Shown piece by piece: positions 24,858-35,918 of a stretch of DNA of 64,000 nucleotides. Source of the stretch: Lepidurus packardi. Its lineage: Eukaryota; Arthropoda; Branchiopoda; Notostraca; Triopsidae. The notes beneath the pieces are model-generated. The model was not told the DNA's origin, made no database searches, and saw only the letters and a list, made by a program, of their open reading frames with translations. Made by a program: the position numbers and the translations under genes. The stretch spans positions 1 to 64,000 of the forward strand of contig JAKZAN010000139.1 in the NCBI GenBank assembly GCA_023053545.1. Direction: 5' to 3'. The stretch's first letter is position 1, and each line of letters opens with the position of its first letter.

Positions 24858-24877
24858 AAATTACACTGAAATTTCAT
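22538..24877 (-). CDS. Reverse transcriptase ORF of LINE copy C
   Basis: 779 codons, all in one frame. The start lies in satellite, but because a 78-bp block is missing only about seven satellite-encoded residues precede the LINE part. The order of domains is as in copy B: an endonuclease remnant with SDH, the RT palm with DLKKAFD and SGVPQGS, YADD at residue 503, then the CR1-like C-terminal region. It differs from copy D by very few residues, for example ISPLL in place of IPPLL. Without the catalytic N-terminal part of the endonuclease it should be unable to move independently. Confidence 0.8.
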   Translation of the reverse strand: MKFQCNFNNFLDQLIEEPTRVRGTNKPSLLDLLLVSNPEVVTYVEVQSPIGKSDHAVITFILQTNRLEKKNIQRPNYYKGNYQEIRRVLSKVNWDQAFQDLESMDDLYSKFLRTVKSVEYCFIPPRRHSSRAAVSRETLKLIAEKRDAWNAFKSNKDDSSLELNYRRFRNKVRKATRQEVNRRESLLAKNLKDNPKIFWKHVNAKRKNGTIISPLLDETTRLTVSEPIEKANVLNRHFSVVFTREIDITEVDSCVSEDPFPPLNICASMVLEKLNRLDTSKSPGPDMLHPKVLKEAAAVLVKPLTFIYRKSISSGQLPTIWNSAVVTPIFKSGKRDLPSNYRPISLTCVTCKILESIIADHILTEFRHRKVLSDKQFGFLPGRSAESQLLLAVENWKKNADKGLQTDVIYLDLKKAFDKVPHGRLIQKLVDYGLGPSTSPTLTKWIKSFLTNRTQSVCVEGEVSDLVIDVLSGVPQGSVLGPLLFNIYINDLTDKIESTVFLYADDTKISNVINCPEDMIKLQDDIKSIELWMEKWLMELNIPKCHQLRIGNESVTSSYVLGGEVIAKTDCERDLGVLIDTKLNFHQHYASIAAKATRVAGLIRRNFTCVDKTMLSMLYKTLVRPILEYGHCVTRPFFNRDLEALEKVQRRITKFPGNLRHLSYTDRLKALNLPTLAYRFLRGDLIEAFKLCHAYYENVSAEQILCFNQSNCRGHILKLKTERFFKDVGRWTFQNRIVDEWNSLPEKVIKLSSTQTFKKSLDEHFGSKMFDPLQFRRDK

Positions 24878-25683
24878 TGAAATTTCGTTGAAATATGCTT
24901 GTAATTTTACGTGAAATTTCTATGAAATTTCCTTGAAATTTCCTTGGAATTTTACCTGAAATTTCCTCGAAATCTTATTGAAATTACACTGAAATTTCAT
25001 TGAAATTTCGTTGAAATATGCTTGTAATTTTACCTGAAATTTCCTCGAAGTCTTATTGAAATTACACTGAAATTTCATTGAAATTTCGTTGAAATATGCT
25101 TGTAATTTTACCTGAAATTTCAATGAAATTTCCTTGGAATTTCCTTGGAATTTCCCTGAAATTTGCTTGTAATTTTACCTGAAATTTCCTCGAAATCTTA
25201 TTGAAATTACACTGAAATTTCATTGAAATTTCGTTGAAATATGCTTGTAATTTTAACTGAAATTTCAATGAAATTTCCTTGAAATTTGCTTGTAATTTTA
25301 CCTGAAATTTCCTCGAAATCTTATTGAAATTACACTGAAACTTCAATGAGATTTGCTTGAAATTTGCTTGTAATTTTACCTGAAATTTCCTCGAAATCTT
25401 ATTGAAATTACACTAAAATTTCATTGAAATTTAGTTGAAATATGCTTGTAATTTTACCTCAAATTTCAAAGAAATTTCCTTGAAATTTGATTGTAATTTT
25501 ACCTGAAATTTTCTCGTAATCTTATTGAAATTACACTGAAATTTCATTGAAATTTCGTTGAAATATGCTTGTAATTTTACCTGAAATTTCAATGAAATTT
25601 CCTTGAAATTTGCTTGTAATTTTACCTGAAATTTCCTCGAAATCTTATTGAAATTACACTGAAATTTCATTGAAATTTCGTTG

Positions 25684-25757
25684 AAATATGCTTGTAATTT
25701 TACTTGAAATTTCAATGAAATTTCATTGAAATTTCAGGTAAAATTACAAGCATATTT
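25684..25757. repeat. Satellite foldback palindrome 9
   Basis: Same structure as the palindrome at 16314, in the equivalent place in the spacer. Confidence 0.88.
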
Positions 25758-26871
25758 TACCTGAAATTTCAAAGACATTTCCTTGAAATTTCATTGAAAT
25801 TTCGTTGAAATTTGCTTGTAATTTTACCTGAAATTTCAATGAAATTTCCTTGAAATTTGCTTGTAATTTTACCTGAAATTTCCTCGAAATCTTATTGAAA
25901 TTACACTGAAACTTCAATGAAATTTGCTTGAAATTTGCTTGTAATTTTACCTGAAATTTCCTCGAAATCTTATTGAAATTACACTAAAATTTCATTGAAA
26001 TTTCGTTGAAATATGCTTGTAATTTAACCTCAAATTTCAAAGAAATTTCCTTGAAATTTGATTGTAATTTTACCTGAAATTTCCTCGTAATCTTATTGAA
26101 ATTACACTGAAATTTCATTGAAATTTCGTTGAAATATGCTTGTAATTTTACCTGAAATTTCAATGAAATTTCCTTGAAATTTGATTGTAATTTTACTTGA
26201 AATTTCCTCGAAATCTTATTGAAATTACACTGAAATTTCATTGAAATTTCGTTGAAATATGCTTATAATTTTACCTGAAATTTCCTCGAAATCTTATTGA
26301 AATTACACTGAAATTTTATTGAAATTTCATTGAAATATGCTTGTAATTTTACCTGAAAATTCAATGAAATTTCCTTGAAATTTGCTTGTAATTTTACTTG
26401 AAATTTCCTAGAAATCCTATTGAAATTACACTGAAATTTCATTGAAATTTCGTTGAAATATGCTTGTAATTTTACCTGAAATTTCCTCGAAATCTTATTG
26501 AAATTACACTGAAATTTCACTGAAATTTCGTTGAAATATGCTTGTAATTTTACCTGAAATTTCCTCGAAATCTTATTGAAATTACACTGAAATTTCATTG
26601 AAATTTCGTTGAAATATGCTTGTAATTTTACCTGAAATTTCAATGAAATTTCCTTGAAATCCTATTGAAATTACACTGAAATTTCATTGAAATTTCGTTG
26701 AAATATGCTTGTAATTTTACCTGAAAATTCAATGAAATTTCCTTGAAATTTGCTTGTAATTTTACTTGAAATTTCCTAGAAATCTTATTGAAATTACACT
26801 GAAATTTCATTGAAATTTCGTTGAAATATGCTTGTAATTTTACCTGAAATTTCCTCGAAATCTTATTGAAA

Positions 26872-27535
26872 TTACACTGAAATTTCATTGAAATTTCGTT
26901 GAAATATGCTTGTAATTTTACCTGAAATTTCAATGAAATTTCCTTGAAATTTCCTTGAAATCTTATTGAAATTACACTGAAATTTCATTGAAATTTCGTT
27001 GAAATATGCTTGTAATTTTACCTGAAAATTCAATGAAATTTCCTTGAAATTTGCTTGTAATTTTACTTGAAATTTCCTAGAAATCTTATTGAAATTACAC
27101 TGAAATTTCATTGAAATTTCGTTGAAATATGCTTGTAATTTTACCTGAAATTTCCTCGAAATCTTATTGAAATTACACTGAAATTTCATTGAAATTTCGT
27201 TGAAATATGCTTGTAATTTTACCTGAAATTTCAATGAAATTTCCTTGAAATTTCCTTGAAATCTTATTGAAATTACACTGAAATTTCATTGAAATTTCGT
27301 TGAAATATGCTTGTAATTTTACCTGAAAATTCAATGAAATTTCCTTGAAATTTGCTTGTAATTTTACTTGAAATTTCCTAGAAATCTTATTGAAATTACA
27401 CTGAAATTTCATTGAAATTTCGTTGAAATATGCTTGTAATTTTACCTGAAATTTCCTCGAAATCTTATTGAAATTACACTGAAATTTCATTGAAATTTCG
27501 TTGAAATATGCTTGTAATTTTACCTGAAATTTCAA
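26872..27535. repeat. 301-bp tandem repeat within satellite
   Basis: Bases from 26872 recur at 27173 with an offset of 301 bp. The unit is explained by three 78-bp blocks, one 45-bp block and two extra 11-bp words. As 301 is not a multiple of three, each repeat shifts the peptide frame. Confidence 0.85.
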
Positions 27536-27982
27536 TGCAATTTCCTTGAAATCTTATTGAAATTACACTGAAATTTCATTGAAATTTCGTTGAAATATGC
27601 TTGTAATTTTACCTGAAATTTCCTCGAAATCTATTTGTAATTACACTGAAATTTCATTGAAATTTCGTTGAAATATGCTTGTAATTTTACCTGAAATTTC
27701 AATGAAATTTCCTTGAAATCTTATTGAAATTACACTGAAATTTCATTGAAATTTCGTTGAAATATGCTTGTAATTTTACCTGAAATTTCCTCGAAATCTT
27801 ATTGAAATTACACTGAAATTTCATTGAAATTTCGTTGAAATATGCTTGTAATTTTACCTGAAATTTCAATGAAATTTCCTTGGAATTTCCTTGGAATTTC
27901 CCTGAAATTTGCTTGTAATTTTACCTGAAATTTCCTCGAAATCTTATTGAAATTACACTGAAATTTCATTGAAATTTCGTTG

Positions 27983-28056
27983 AAATATGCTTGTAATTTT
28001 ACTTGAAATTTCAATGAAATTTCATTGAAATTTCAGGTAAAATTACAAGCATATTT
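27983..28056. repeat. Satellite foldback palindrome 10
   Basis: 34-bp arms, aaattt centre, one mismatch. It lies at the edge of the 1,140-bp duplicated segment. Confidence 0.88.
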
Positions 28057-30110
28057 TACCTGAAATTTCAAAGACATTTCCTTGAAATTTCCTTGAAATT
28101 TCGTTGAAATTAGCTTGTAATTTTACCTGAAATTCCAATGAAATTTCCTTGAAATTTGCTTGTAATTTTACCTGAAATTTCCTCGAAATCTTATTGAAAT
28201 TACACTGAAACTTCAATGAAATTTGCTTGAAATTTGCTTGTAATTTTACCTGAAATTTCCTCGAAATCTTATTGAAATTACACTAAAATTTCATTGAAAT
28301 TTCGTTGAAATATGCTTGTAATTTTACCTGAAATTTCAATGAAATTTCCTTGAAATTTGCTTGTAATTTTACCTGAAATATCCTCGAAATCTTATTGAAA
28401 TTACACTGAAATTTCATTGAAATTTCGTTGAAATATGCTTGTAATTTTAACTGAAATTTCAATGAAATTTCCTTGAAATTTGCTTGTAATTTTACTTGAA
28501 ATTTCTTAGAAATCTTATTGAAATTACACTGAAATTTCATTGAAATTTCGTTGAAATATGCTTGTAATTTTACCTGAAATTTCCTCGAAATCTTATTGAA
28601 ATTACACTGAAATTTCATTGAAATTTCGTTGAAATATGCTTGTAATTTTACCTGAAAATTCAATGAAATTTCCTTGAAATTTGCTTGTAATTTTACTTGA
28701 AATTTCCTAGAAATCTTATTGAAATTACACTGAAATTTCATTGAAATTTCGTTGAAATATGCTTGTAATTTTACCTGAAATTTCCTCGAAATCTTATTGA
28801 AATTACACTGAAATTTCATTGAAATTTCGTTGAAATATGCTTGTAATTTTACCTGAAATTTCCTCGAAATCTTATTGAAATTACACTGAAATTTCATTGA
28901 AATTTCGTTGAAATATGCTTGTAATTTTACCTGAAATTTCAATGAAATTTCCTTGAAATTTGCTTGTAATTTTACCTGAAATATCCTCGAAATCTTATTG
29001 AAATTTCCTTGAAATTTGCTTGTAATTTTACTTGAAATTTCTTAGAAATCTTATTGAAATTACACTGAAATTTCCTCGAAATCTTATTGAAATTACACTG
29101 AAATTTCATTGAAATTTCGTTGAAATATGCTTGTAATTTTACTTGAAATTTCAATGAAATTTCATTGAAATTTCAGGTAAAATTACAAGCATATTTTACC
29201 TGAAATTTCAAAGACATTTCCTTGAAATTTCCTTGAAATTTCGTTGAAATTAGCTTGTAATTTTACCTGAAATTCCAATGAAATTTCCTTGAAATTTGCT
29301 TGTAATTTTACCTGAAATTTCCTCGAAATCTTATTGAAATTACACTGAAACTTCAATGAAATTTGCTTGAAATTTGCTTGTAATTTTACCTGAAATTTCC
29401 TCGAAATCTTATTGAAATTACACTAAAATTTCATTGAAATTTCGTTGAAATATGCTTGTAATTTTACCTGAAATTTCAATGAAATTTCCTTGAAATTTGC
29501 TTGTAATTTTACCTGAAATATCCTCGAAATCTTATTGAAATTACACTGAAATTTCATTGAAATTTCGTTGAAATATGCTTGTAATTTTAACTGAAATTTC
29601 AATGAAATTTCCTTGAAATTTGCTTGTAATTTTACTTGAAATTTCTTAGAAATCTTATTGAAATTACACTGAAATTTCATTGAAATTTCGTTGAAATATG
29701 CTTGTAATTTTACCTGAAATTTCCTCGAAATCTTATTGAAATTACACTGAAATTTCATTGAAATTTCGTTGAAATATGCTTGTAATTTTACCTGAAAATT
29801 CAATGAAATTTCCTTGAAATTTGCTTGTAATTTTACTTGAAATTTCCTAGAAATCTTATTGAAATTACACTGAAATTTCATTGAAATTTCGTTGAAATAT
29901 GCTTGTAATTTTACCTGAAATTTCCTCGAAATCTTATTGAAATTACACTGAAATTTCATTGAAATTTCGTTGAAATATGCTTGTAATTTTACCTGAAATT
30001 TCCTCGAAATCTTATTGAAATTACACTGAAATTTCATTGAAATTTCGTTGAAATATGCTTGTAATTTTACCTGAAATTTCAATGAAATTTCCTTGAAATT
30101 TGCTTGTAAT
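28014..30110. repeat. 1,140-bp tandem duplication within satellite
   Basis: The ORF at 28283-28942 and the foldback at 27983 recur exactly 1,140 bp later (29423-30082 and 29123). The two copies appear essentially identical where compared. Confidence 0.85.
29123..29196. repeat. Satellite foldback palindrome 11
   Basis: Copy of the palindrome at 27983, displaced by 1,140 bp. Confidence 0.88.
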
Positions 30111-30864
30111 TTTACCTGAAATATCCTCGAAATCTTATTGAAATTTCCTTGAAATTTGCTTGTAATTTTACTTGAAATTTCTTAGAAATCTTATTGAAAT
30201 TACACTGAAATTTCATTGAAATTTCGTTGAAATATGCTTGTAATTTTACCTGAAATTTCCTCGAAATCTTATTGAAATTACACTGAAATTTCATTGAAAT
30301 TTCGTTGAAATATGCTTGTAATTTTACCTGAAAATTCAATGAAATTTCCTTGAAATTTGCTTGTAATTTTACTTGAAATTTCCTAGAAATCTTATTGAAA
30401 TTACACTGAAATTTCATTGAAATTTCGTTGAAATATGCTTGTAATTTTACCTGAAATTTCCTCGAAATCTTATTGAAATTACACTGAAATTTCATTGAAA
30501 TTTCGTTGAAATATGCTTGTAATTTTACCTGAAATTTCCTCGAAATCTTATTGAAATTACACTGAAATTTCATTGAAATTTCGTTGAAATATGCTTGTAA
30601 TTTTACCTGAAATTTCAATGAAATTTCCTTGAAATCCTATTGAAATTACACAGAAATTTCATTGAAATTTCGTTGAAATATGCTTGTAATTTTACCTGAA
30701 ATTTCCTCGAAATCTTATTGAAATTACACTGAAATTTCATTGAAATTTCGTTGAAATATGCTTGTAATTTTAACTGAAATTTCAATGAAATTTCCTTCAA
30801 AGTTGCTTGTAATTTCCCTGAAATTTGCTTGTAATTTTACCTGAAATTTCTTCAAAATCTTATT

Positions 30865-33228
30865 ATTATTTATTGCAACATATAAGGCTTTATAAAGCCT
30901 CTTTGTAACTATTTATCTCTACGAAATTGTAACGGGTCAAACATTTTTGAGCCAAAATGCTCATCTAGTGATTTTTTAAATGTCTGTGTGGAGGAGAGTT
31001 TGATCACTTTTTCTGGTAGGCTATTCCATTCATCTACGATTCGGTTTTGGAAGGTCCAGCGGCCTACATCTTTGAAGAATCGTTCTGTTTTAAGTTTTAG
31101 GATATGGCCACGACAATTGCTTTGGTTGAAGCACAATATTTGTTCGGCGGACACATTTTCATAATAGGCGTGACACAATTTAAACGCTTCTATCAGGTCA
31201 CCCCGTAGAAACCTATATGCCAGAGTTGGCAGGTTCAGGGCTTTGAGTCTATCTGTATAGGAGAGGTGACGAAGATTTCCAGGAAATTTGGTTATTCTCC
31301 TTTGAACTTTTTCTAGGGCTTCTAGGTCCCTGTTGAAGAACGGGCGCGTTACACAGTGGCCGTACTCAAGAATAGGTCTAACGAGCGTTTTATACAGCAT
31401 GGACAACATTGTTTTATCCACACAGGTGAAGTTTCGTCTAATTAGTCCCGCCACTCTGGTTGCTTTAGCCGCAATGCTCGCATAATGTTGGTGAAAATTA
31501 AGTTTTGTGTCAATCAGGACTCCAAGATCCCGTTCACAGTCGGTCTTGGCAATTACTTCGCCACCCAGGACATAACTACTTGTGACAGATTCATTTCCAA
31601 TCCTCAGTTGGTGACACTTTGGGATGTTCAATTCCATCAGCCATTTCTCCATCCAAAGCTCAATACTTTTAATGTCATCTTGGAGCTTAATCATATCCTC
31701 CGGGCAGTTAATTACGTTACTAATTTTGGTATCATCCGCGTAAAGAAAGACTGTCGACTCAATTTTGTCTGTTAGGTCATTTATATATATGTTAAATAGT
31801 AACGGACCCAGAACCGAGCCCTGGGGAACTCCGCTTAGGACATCTATCACTAAGTCACTGACTTCACCTTCAACACAAACTGACTGCGTCCGATTCGTTA
31901 AGAAACTTTTAATCCATTTAGTCAGCGTGGGTGAGGTACTAGGACCGAGACCGTAGTCAACTAATTTTTGAATAAGTCTACCATGGGGTACTTTGTCGAA
32001 CGCCTTTTTAAGGTCCAGATATATAACATCAGTTTGGAGCCCCTTATCCGCATTCTTTTTCCAGTTCTCGACAGCAAGTAAAAGTTGACTTTCAGCGGAG
32101 CGTCCAGGTAAGAATCCGAACTGTTTATCTGATAATACTTTTCTGTGTCTAAATTCGGTCAAAATGTGGTCAGCAATAATTGATTCGAGGATTTTGCACG
32201 TTACACAAGTTAAACTAATAGGCCTATAATTTGAGGGTAAGTCACGTTTCCCGGATTTAAAGATTGGGGTAACAACAGCACTATTCCATATTGTCGGGAG
32301 TTGGCCAGAGGAAATGGATTTTCGATAAATGAAAGTAAGCGGTTTGACTAGGACAGCAGCAGCTTCTTTGAGGACTTTAGGGTGTAACATGTCCGGGCCA
32401 GGGGACTTGGATGTATCCAACCTGTTAAGTTTCTCTAAAACCATTGACGCGCAAATATTGAGTGGGGGAAAAGGATCTTCCGAGACACAAGAATCAACCT
32501 CTGTTATATCTATTTCGCGCGTAAATACAACAGAGAAGTGTCGGTTTAGTACATTTGCCTTTTCAATCGGTTCAGAAACAGTAAGTCTCGTGGTTTCATC
32601 TAGTAATGGAGGTATAATGGTTCCGTTCTTTCTTTTCGCATTGACATGTTTCCAGAAGATTTTGGGATTGTCTTTTAAATTTTTTGCCAGTAGACTTTCT
32701 CTTCTGTTTACTTCCTGTCTGGTGGCTTTGCGCACTTTATTGCGGAAGCGTCGGTAATTTAACTCCAATGAAGAGTCATCTTTGTTTGATTTGAAGGCAT
32801 TCCAGGCATCCCTTTTTTCGGCTATTAATTTCAATGTTTCCCTCGAAACTGCTGCTCTACTACTATGTCGTCTAGGCGGTATGAAGCAATATTCCACAGA
32901 TTTTACTGTGCGCAGGAACTTGCTGTACAGATCATCCATGGATTCTAAGTCTTGAAATGCTTGATCCCAGTTGACTTTGGAAAGGACTCTTCTTATCTCC
33001 TGGTAGTTGCCTTTATAGTAGTTCGGCCGTTGTATATTCTTCTTTTCCAGTCGGTTAGTTTGCAGGATAAAAGTTATTACAGCATGATCCGATTTTCCGA
33101 TTGGCGACTGGACTTCAACATATGTCACAACCTCGGGGTTACTTACAAGTAGAAGATCGAGCAAGCTCGGTTTGTTTGTTCCACGGACTCGAGTGGGTTC
33201 TTCAATTAATTGGTCAAGGAAGTTATTG
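30865..33228 (-). mobile_element. LINE copy D, 5'-truncated
   Basis: 2,364 bp with the shared junctions, 5,010 bp before copy E when both are measured from their 3' ends. Confidence 0.93.
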
Positions 33229-33326
33229 AAATTACACTGAAATTTCATTGAAATTTCGTTGAAATATGCTTGTAATTTTACGTGAAATTTCCTCGAAATC
33301 TTATTGAAATTACACTGAAATTTCAT
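30909..33326 (-). CDS. Satellite-LINE chimeric ORF of copy D: endonuclease-less reverse transcriptase
   Basis: 805 codons without interruption, with the same architecture as copy B: 33 satellite-derived residues, the end of the endonuclease (SDH at 79-81), RT with D438 and YADD at 529-532, and a C-terminal region with WNSLP. It has valine where copy B has isoleucine in MVLEKLN. The satellite part and the LINE part are in frame, which any junction would achieve one time in three. Translation is unproven. Confidence 0.8.
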   Translation of the reverse strand: MKFQCNFNKISRKFHVKLQAYFNEISMKFQCNFNNFLDQLIEEPTRVRGTNKPSLLDLLLVSNPEVVTYVEVQSPIGKSDHAVITFILQTNRLEKKNIQRPNYYKGNYQEIRRVLSKVNWDQAFQDLESMDDLYSKFLRTVKSVEYCFIPPRRHSSRAAVSRETLKLIAEKRDAWNAFKSNKDDSSLELNYRRFRNKVRKATRQEVNRRESLLAKNLKDNPKIFWKHVNAKRKNGTIIPPLLDETTRLTVSEPIEKANVLNRHFSVVFTREIDITEVDSCVSEDPFPPLNICASMVLEKLNRLDTSKSPGPDMLHPKVLKEAAAVLVKPLTFIYRKSISSGQLPTIWNSAVVTPIFKSGKRDLPSNYRPISLTCVTCKILESIIADHILTEFRHRKVLSDKQFGFLPGRSAESQLLLAVENWKKNADKGLQTDVIYLDLKKAFDKVPHGRLIQKLVDYGLGPSTSPTLTKWIKSFLTNRTQSVCVEGEVSDLVIDVLSGVPQGSVLGPLLFNIYINDLTDKIESTVFLYADDTKISNVINCPEDMIKLQDDIKSIELWMEKWLMELNIPKCHQLRIGNESVTSSYVLGGEVIAKTDCERDLGVLIDTKLNFHQHYASIAAKATRVAGLIRRNFTCVDKTMLSMLYKTLVRPILEYGHCVTRPFFNRDLEALEKVQRRITKFPGNLRHLSYTDRLKALNLPTLAYRFLRGDLIEAFKLCHAYYENVSAEQILCFNQSNCRGHILKLKTERFFKDVGRWTFQNRIVDEWNSLPEKVIKLSSTQTFKKSLDEHFGSKMFDPLQFRRDK

Positions 33327-34132
33327 TGAAATTTCGTTGAAATATGCTTGTAATTTTACCTGAAATTTCTATGAAATTTCCTTGAAATTTCCTTGGAATT
33401 TTACCTGAAATTTCCTCGAAATCTTATTGAAATTACACTGAAATTTCATTAAAATTTCGTTGAAATATGCTTGTAATTTTACCTGAAATTTCCTCGAAAT
33501 CTTATTGAAATTACACTGAAATTTCATTGAAATTTCGTTGAAATATGCTTGTAATTTTACCTGAAATTTCAATGAAATTTCCTTGGAATTTCCTTGGAAT
33601 TTCCCTGAAATTTGCTTGTAATTTTACCTGAAATTTCCTCGAAATCTTATTGAAATTACACTGAAATTTCATTGAAATTTCGTTGAAATATGCTTGTAAT
33701 TTTAACTGAAATTTCAATGAAATTTCCTTGAAATTTGCTTGTAATTTTACCTGAAATTTCCTCGAAATCTTATTGAAATTACACTGAAACTTCAATGAGA
33801 TTTGCTTGAAATTTGCTTGTAATTTTACCTGAAATTTCCTCGAAATCTTATTGAAATTACACTAAAATTTCATTGAAATTTAGTTGAAATATGCTTGTAA
33901 TTTTACCTCAAATTTCAAAGAAATTTCCTTGAAATTTGATTGTAATTTTACCTGAAATTTTCTCGTAATCTTATTGAAATTACACTGAAATTTCATTGAA
34001 ATTTCGTTGAAATATGCTTGTAATTTTACCTGAAATTTCAATGAAATTTCCTTGAAATTTGCTTGTAATTTTACCTGAAATTTCCTCGAAATCTTATTGA
34101 AATTACACTGAATTTTCATTGAAATTTCGTTG

Positions 34133-34206
34133 AAATATGCTTGTAATTTTACTAGAAATTTCAATGAAATTTCATTGAAATTTCAGGTAAAATTACAAGC
34201 ATATTT
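34133..34206. repeat. Satellite foldback palindrome 12 (degenerate)
   Basis: Same structure, but the left arm reads actag where the others read acttg or acctg, leaving a longer mismatch. Confidence 0.82.
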
Positions 34207-35869
34207 TACCTGAAATTTCAAAGACATTTCCTTGAAATTTCATTGAAATTTCGTTGAAATTTGCTTGTAATTTTACCTGAAATTTCAATGAAATTTCCTT
34301 GAAATTTGCTTGTAATTTTACCTGAAATTTCCTCGAAATCTTATTGAAATTACACTGAAACTTCAATGAAATTTGCTTGAAATTTGCTTGTAATTTTACC
34401 TGAAATTTCCTCGAAATCTTATTGAAATTACACTAAAATTTCATTGAAATTTCGTTGAAATATGCTTGTAATTTAACCTCAAATTTCAAAGAAATTTCCT
34501 TGAAATTTGATTGTAATTTTACCTGAAATTTCCTCGTAATCTTATTGAAATTACACTGAAATTTCATTGAAATTTCGTTGAAATATGCTTGTAATTTTAC
34601 CTGAAATTTCAATGAAATTTCCTTGAAATTTGATTGTAATTTTACTTGAAATTTCTTAGAAATCTTATTGAAATTACACTGAAATTTCATTGAAATTTCG
34701 TTGAAATATGCTTACAATTTTACCTGAAATTTCCTCGAAATCTTATTGAAATTACACTGAAATTTTATTGAAATTTCATTGAAATATGCTTGTAATTTTA
34801 CCTGAAAATTCAATGAAATTTCCTTGAAATTTGCTTGTAATTTTACTTGAAATTTCCTAGAAATCTTATTGAAATTACACTGAAATTTCATTGAAATTTC
34901 GTTGAAATATGCTTGTAATTTTACCTGAAATTTCCTCGAAATCTTATTGAAATTACACTGAAATTTCACTGAAATTTCGTTGAAATATGCTTGTAATTTT
35001 ACCTGAAATTTCCTCGAAATCTTATTGAAATTACACTGAAATTTCATTGAAATTTCGTTGAAATATGCTTGTAATTTTACCTGAAATTTCAATGAAATTT
35101 CCTTGAAATTTGCTTGTAATTTTACCTGAAATATCCTCGAAATCTTATTGAAATTTCCTTGAAATTTGCTTGTAATTTTACTTGAAATTTCTTAGAAATC
35201 TTATTGAAATTACACTGAAATTTCATTGAAATTTCGTTGAAATATGCTTGTAATTTTACCTGAAATTTCCTCGAAATCTTATTGAAATTACACTGAAATT
35301 TCATTGAAATTTCGTTGAAATATGCTTGTAATTTTACCTGAAAATTCAATGAAATTTCCTTGAAATTTGCTTGTAATTTTACTTGAAATTTCCTAGAAAT
35401 CTTATTGAAATTACACTGAAATTTCATTGAAATTTCGTTGAAATATGCTTGTAATTTTACCTGAAATTTCCTCGAAATCTTATTGAAATTACACTGAAAT
35501 TTCATTGAAATTTCGTTGAAATATGCTTGTAATTTTACCTGAAATTTCCTCGAAATCTTATTGAAATTACACTGAAATTTCATTGAAATTTCGTTGAAAT
35601 ATGCTTGTAATTTTACCTGAAATTTCAATGAAATTTCCTTGAAATCCTATTGAAATTACACAGAAATTTCATTGAAATTTCGTTGAAATATGCTTGTAAT
35701 TTTACCTGAAATTTCCTCGAAATCTTATTGAAATTACACTGAAATTTCATTGAAATTTCGTTGAAATATGCTTGTAATTTTAACTGAAATTTCAATGAAA
35801 TTTCCTTCAAAGTTGCTTGTAATTTCCCTGAAATTTGCTTGTAATTTTACCTGAAATTTCTTCAAAATC

Positions 35870-35874
35870 TTATT
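35870..35874. other. Possible target-site duplication of LINE E, 3' side
   Basis: ttatt here matches ttatt at 40400-40404 on the other side of the element. The rest of the satellite word continues there as gaaatt. The match is short and lies in AT-rich sequence, so it is only suggestive. Confidence 0.4.
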
Positions 35875-35918
35875 ATTATTTATTGCAACATATAAGGCTT
35901 TATAAAGCCTCTTTGTAA

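Larger units (their letters stand above)
24858..30864. repeat. Satellite block 4, expanded spacer
   Basis: About 6 kb of satellite, more than twice the usual spacer. It begins like block 2 and ends like block 2. The extra length comes from two 301-bp repeats near 26.9-27.5 kb and from a 1,140-bp tandem duplication (28014-29150 region repeated to about 30.1 kb). It holds three foldback palindromes. Minus-strand ORFs of up to 219 codons are repeat-derived. Confidence 0.92.
33229..35874. repeat. Satellite block 5, spacer between LINE copies D and E
   Basis: 2,646 bp, the same length and order of variants as block 2. It contains the last foldback palindrome in the window. Its final 1.1 kb is also what flanks the 3' end of LINE copies A, B and D, which ties copy E to the same higher-order repeat. 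Confidence 0.93.

Noticed and set aside
13047-33228. Diversity-generating retroelement or other domesticated RT system
   Set aside because: The RT has CR1-like motifs and C-terminal region and clear LINE relatives in the window; the variant repeats show no template-biased mutation.
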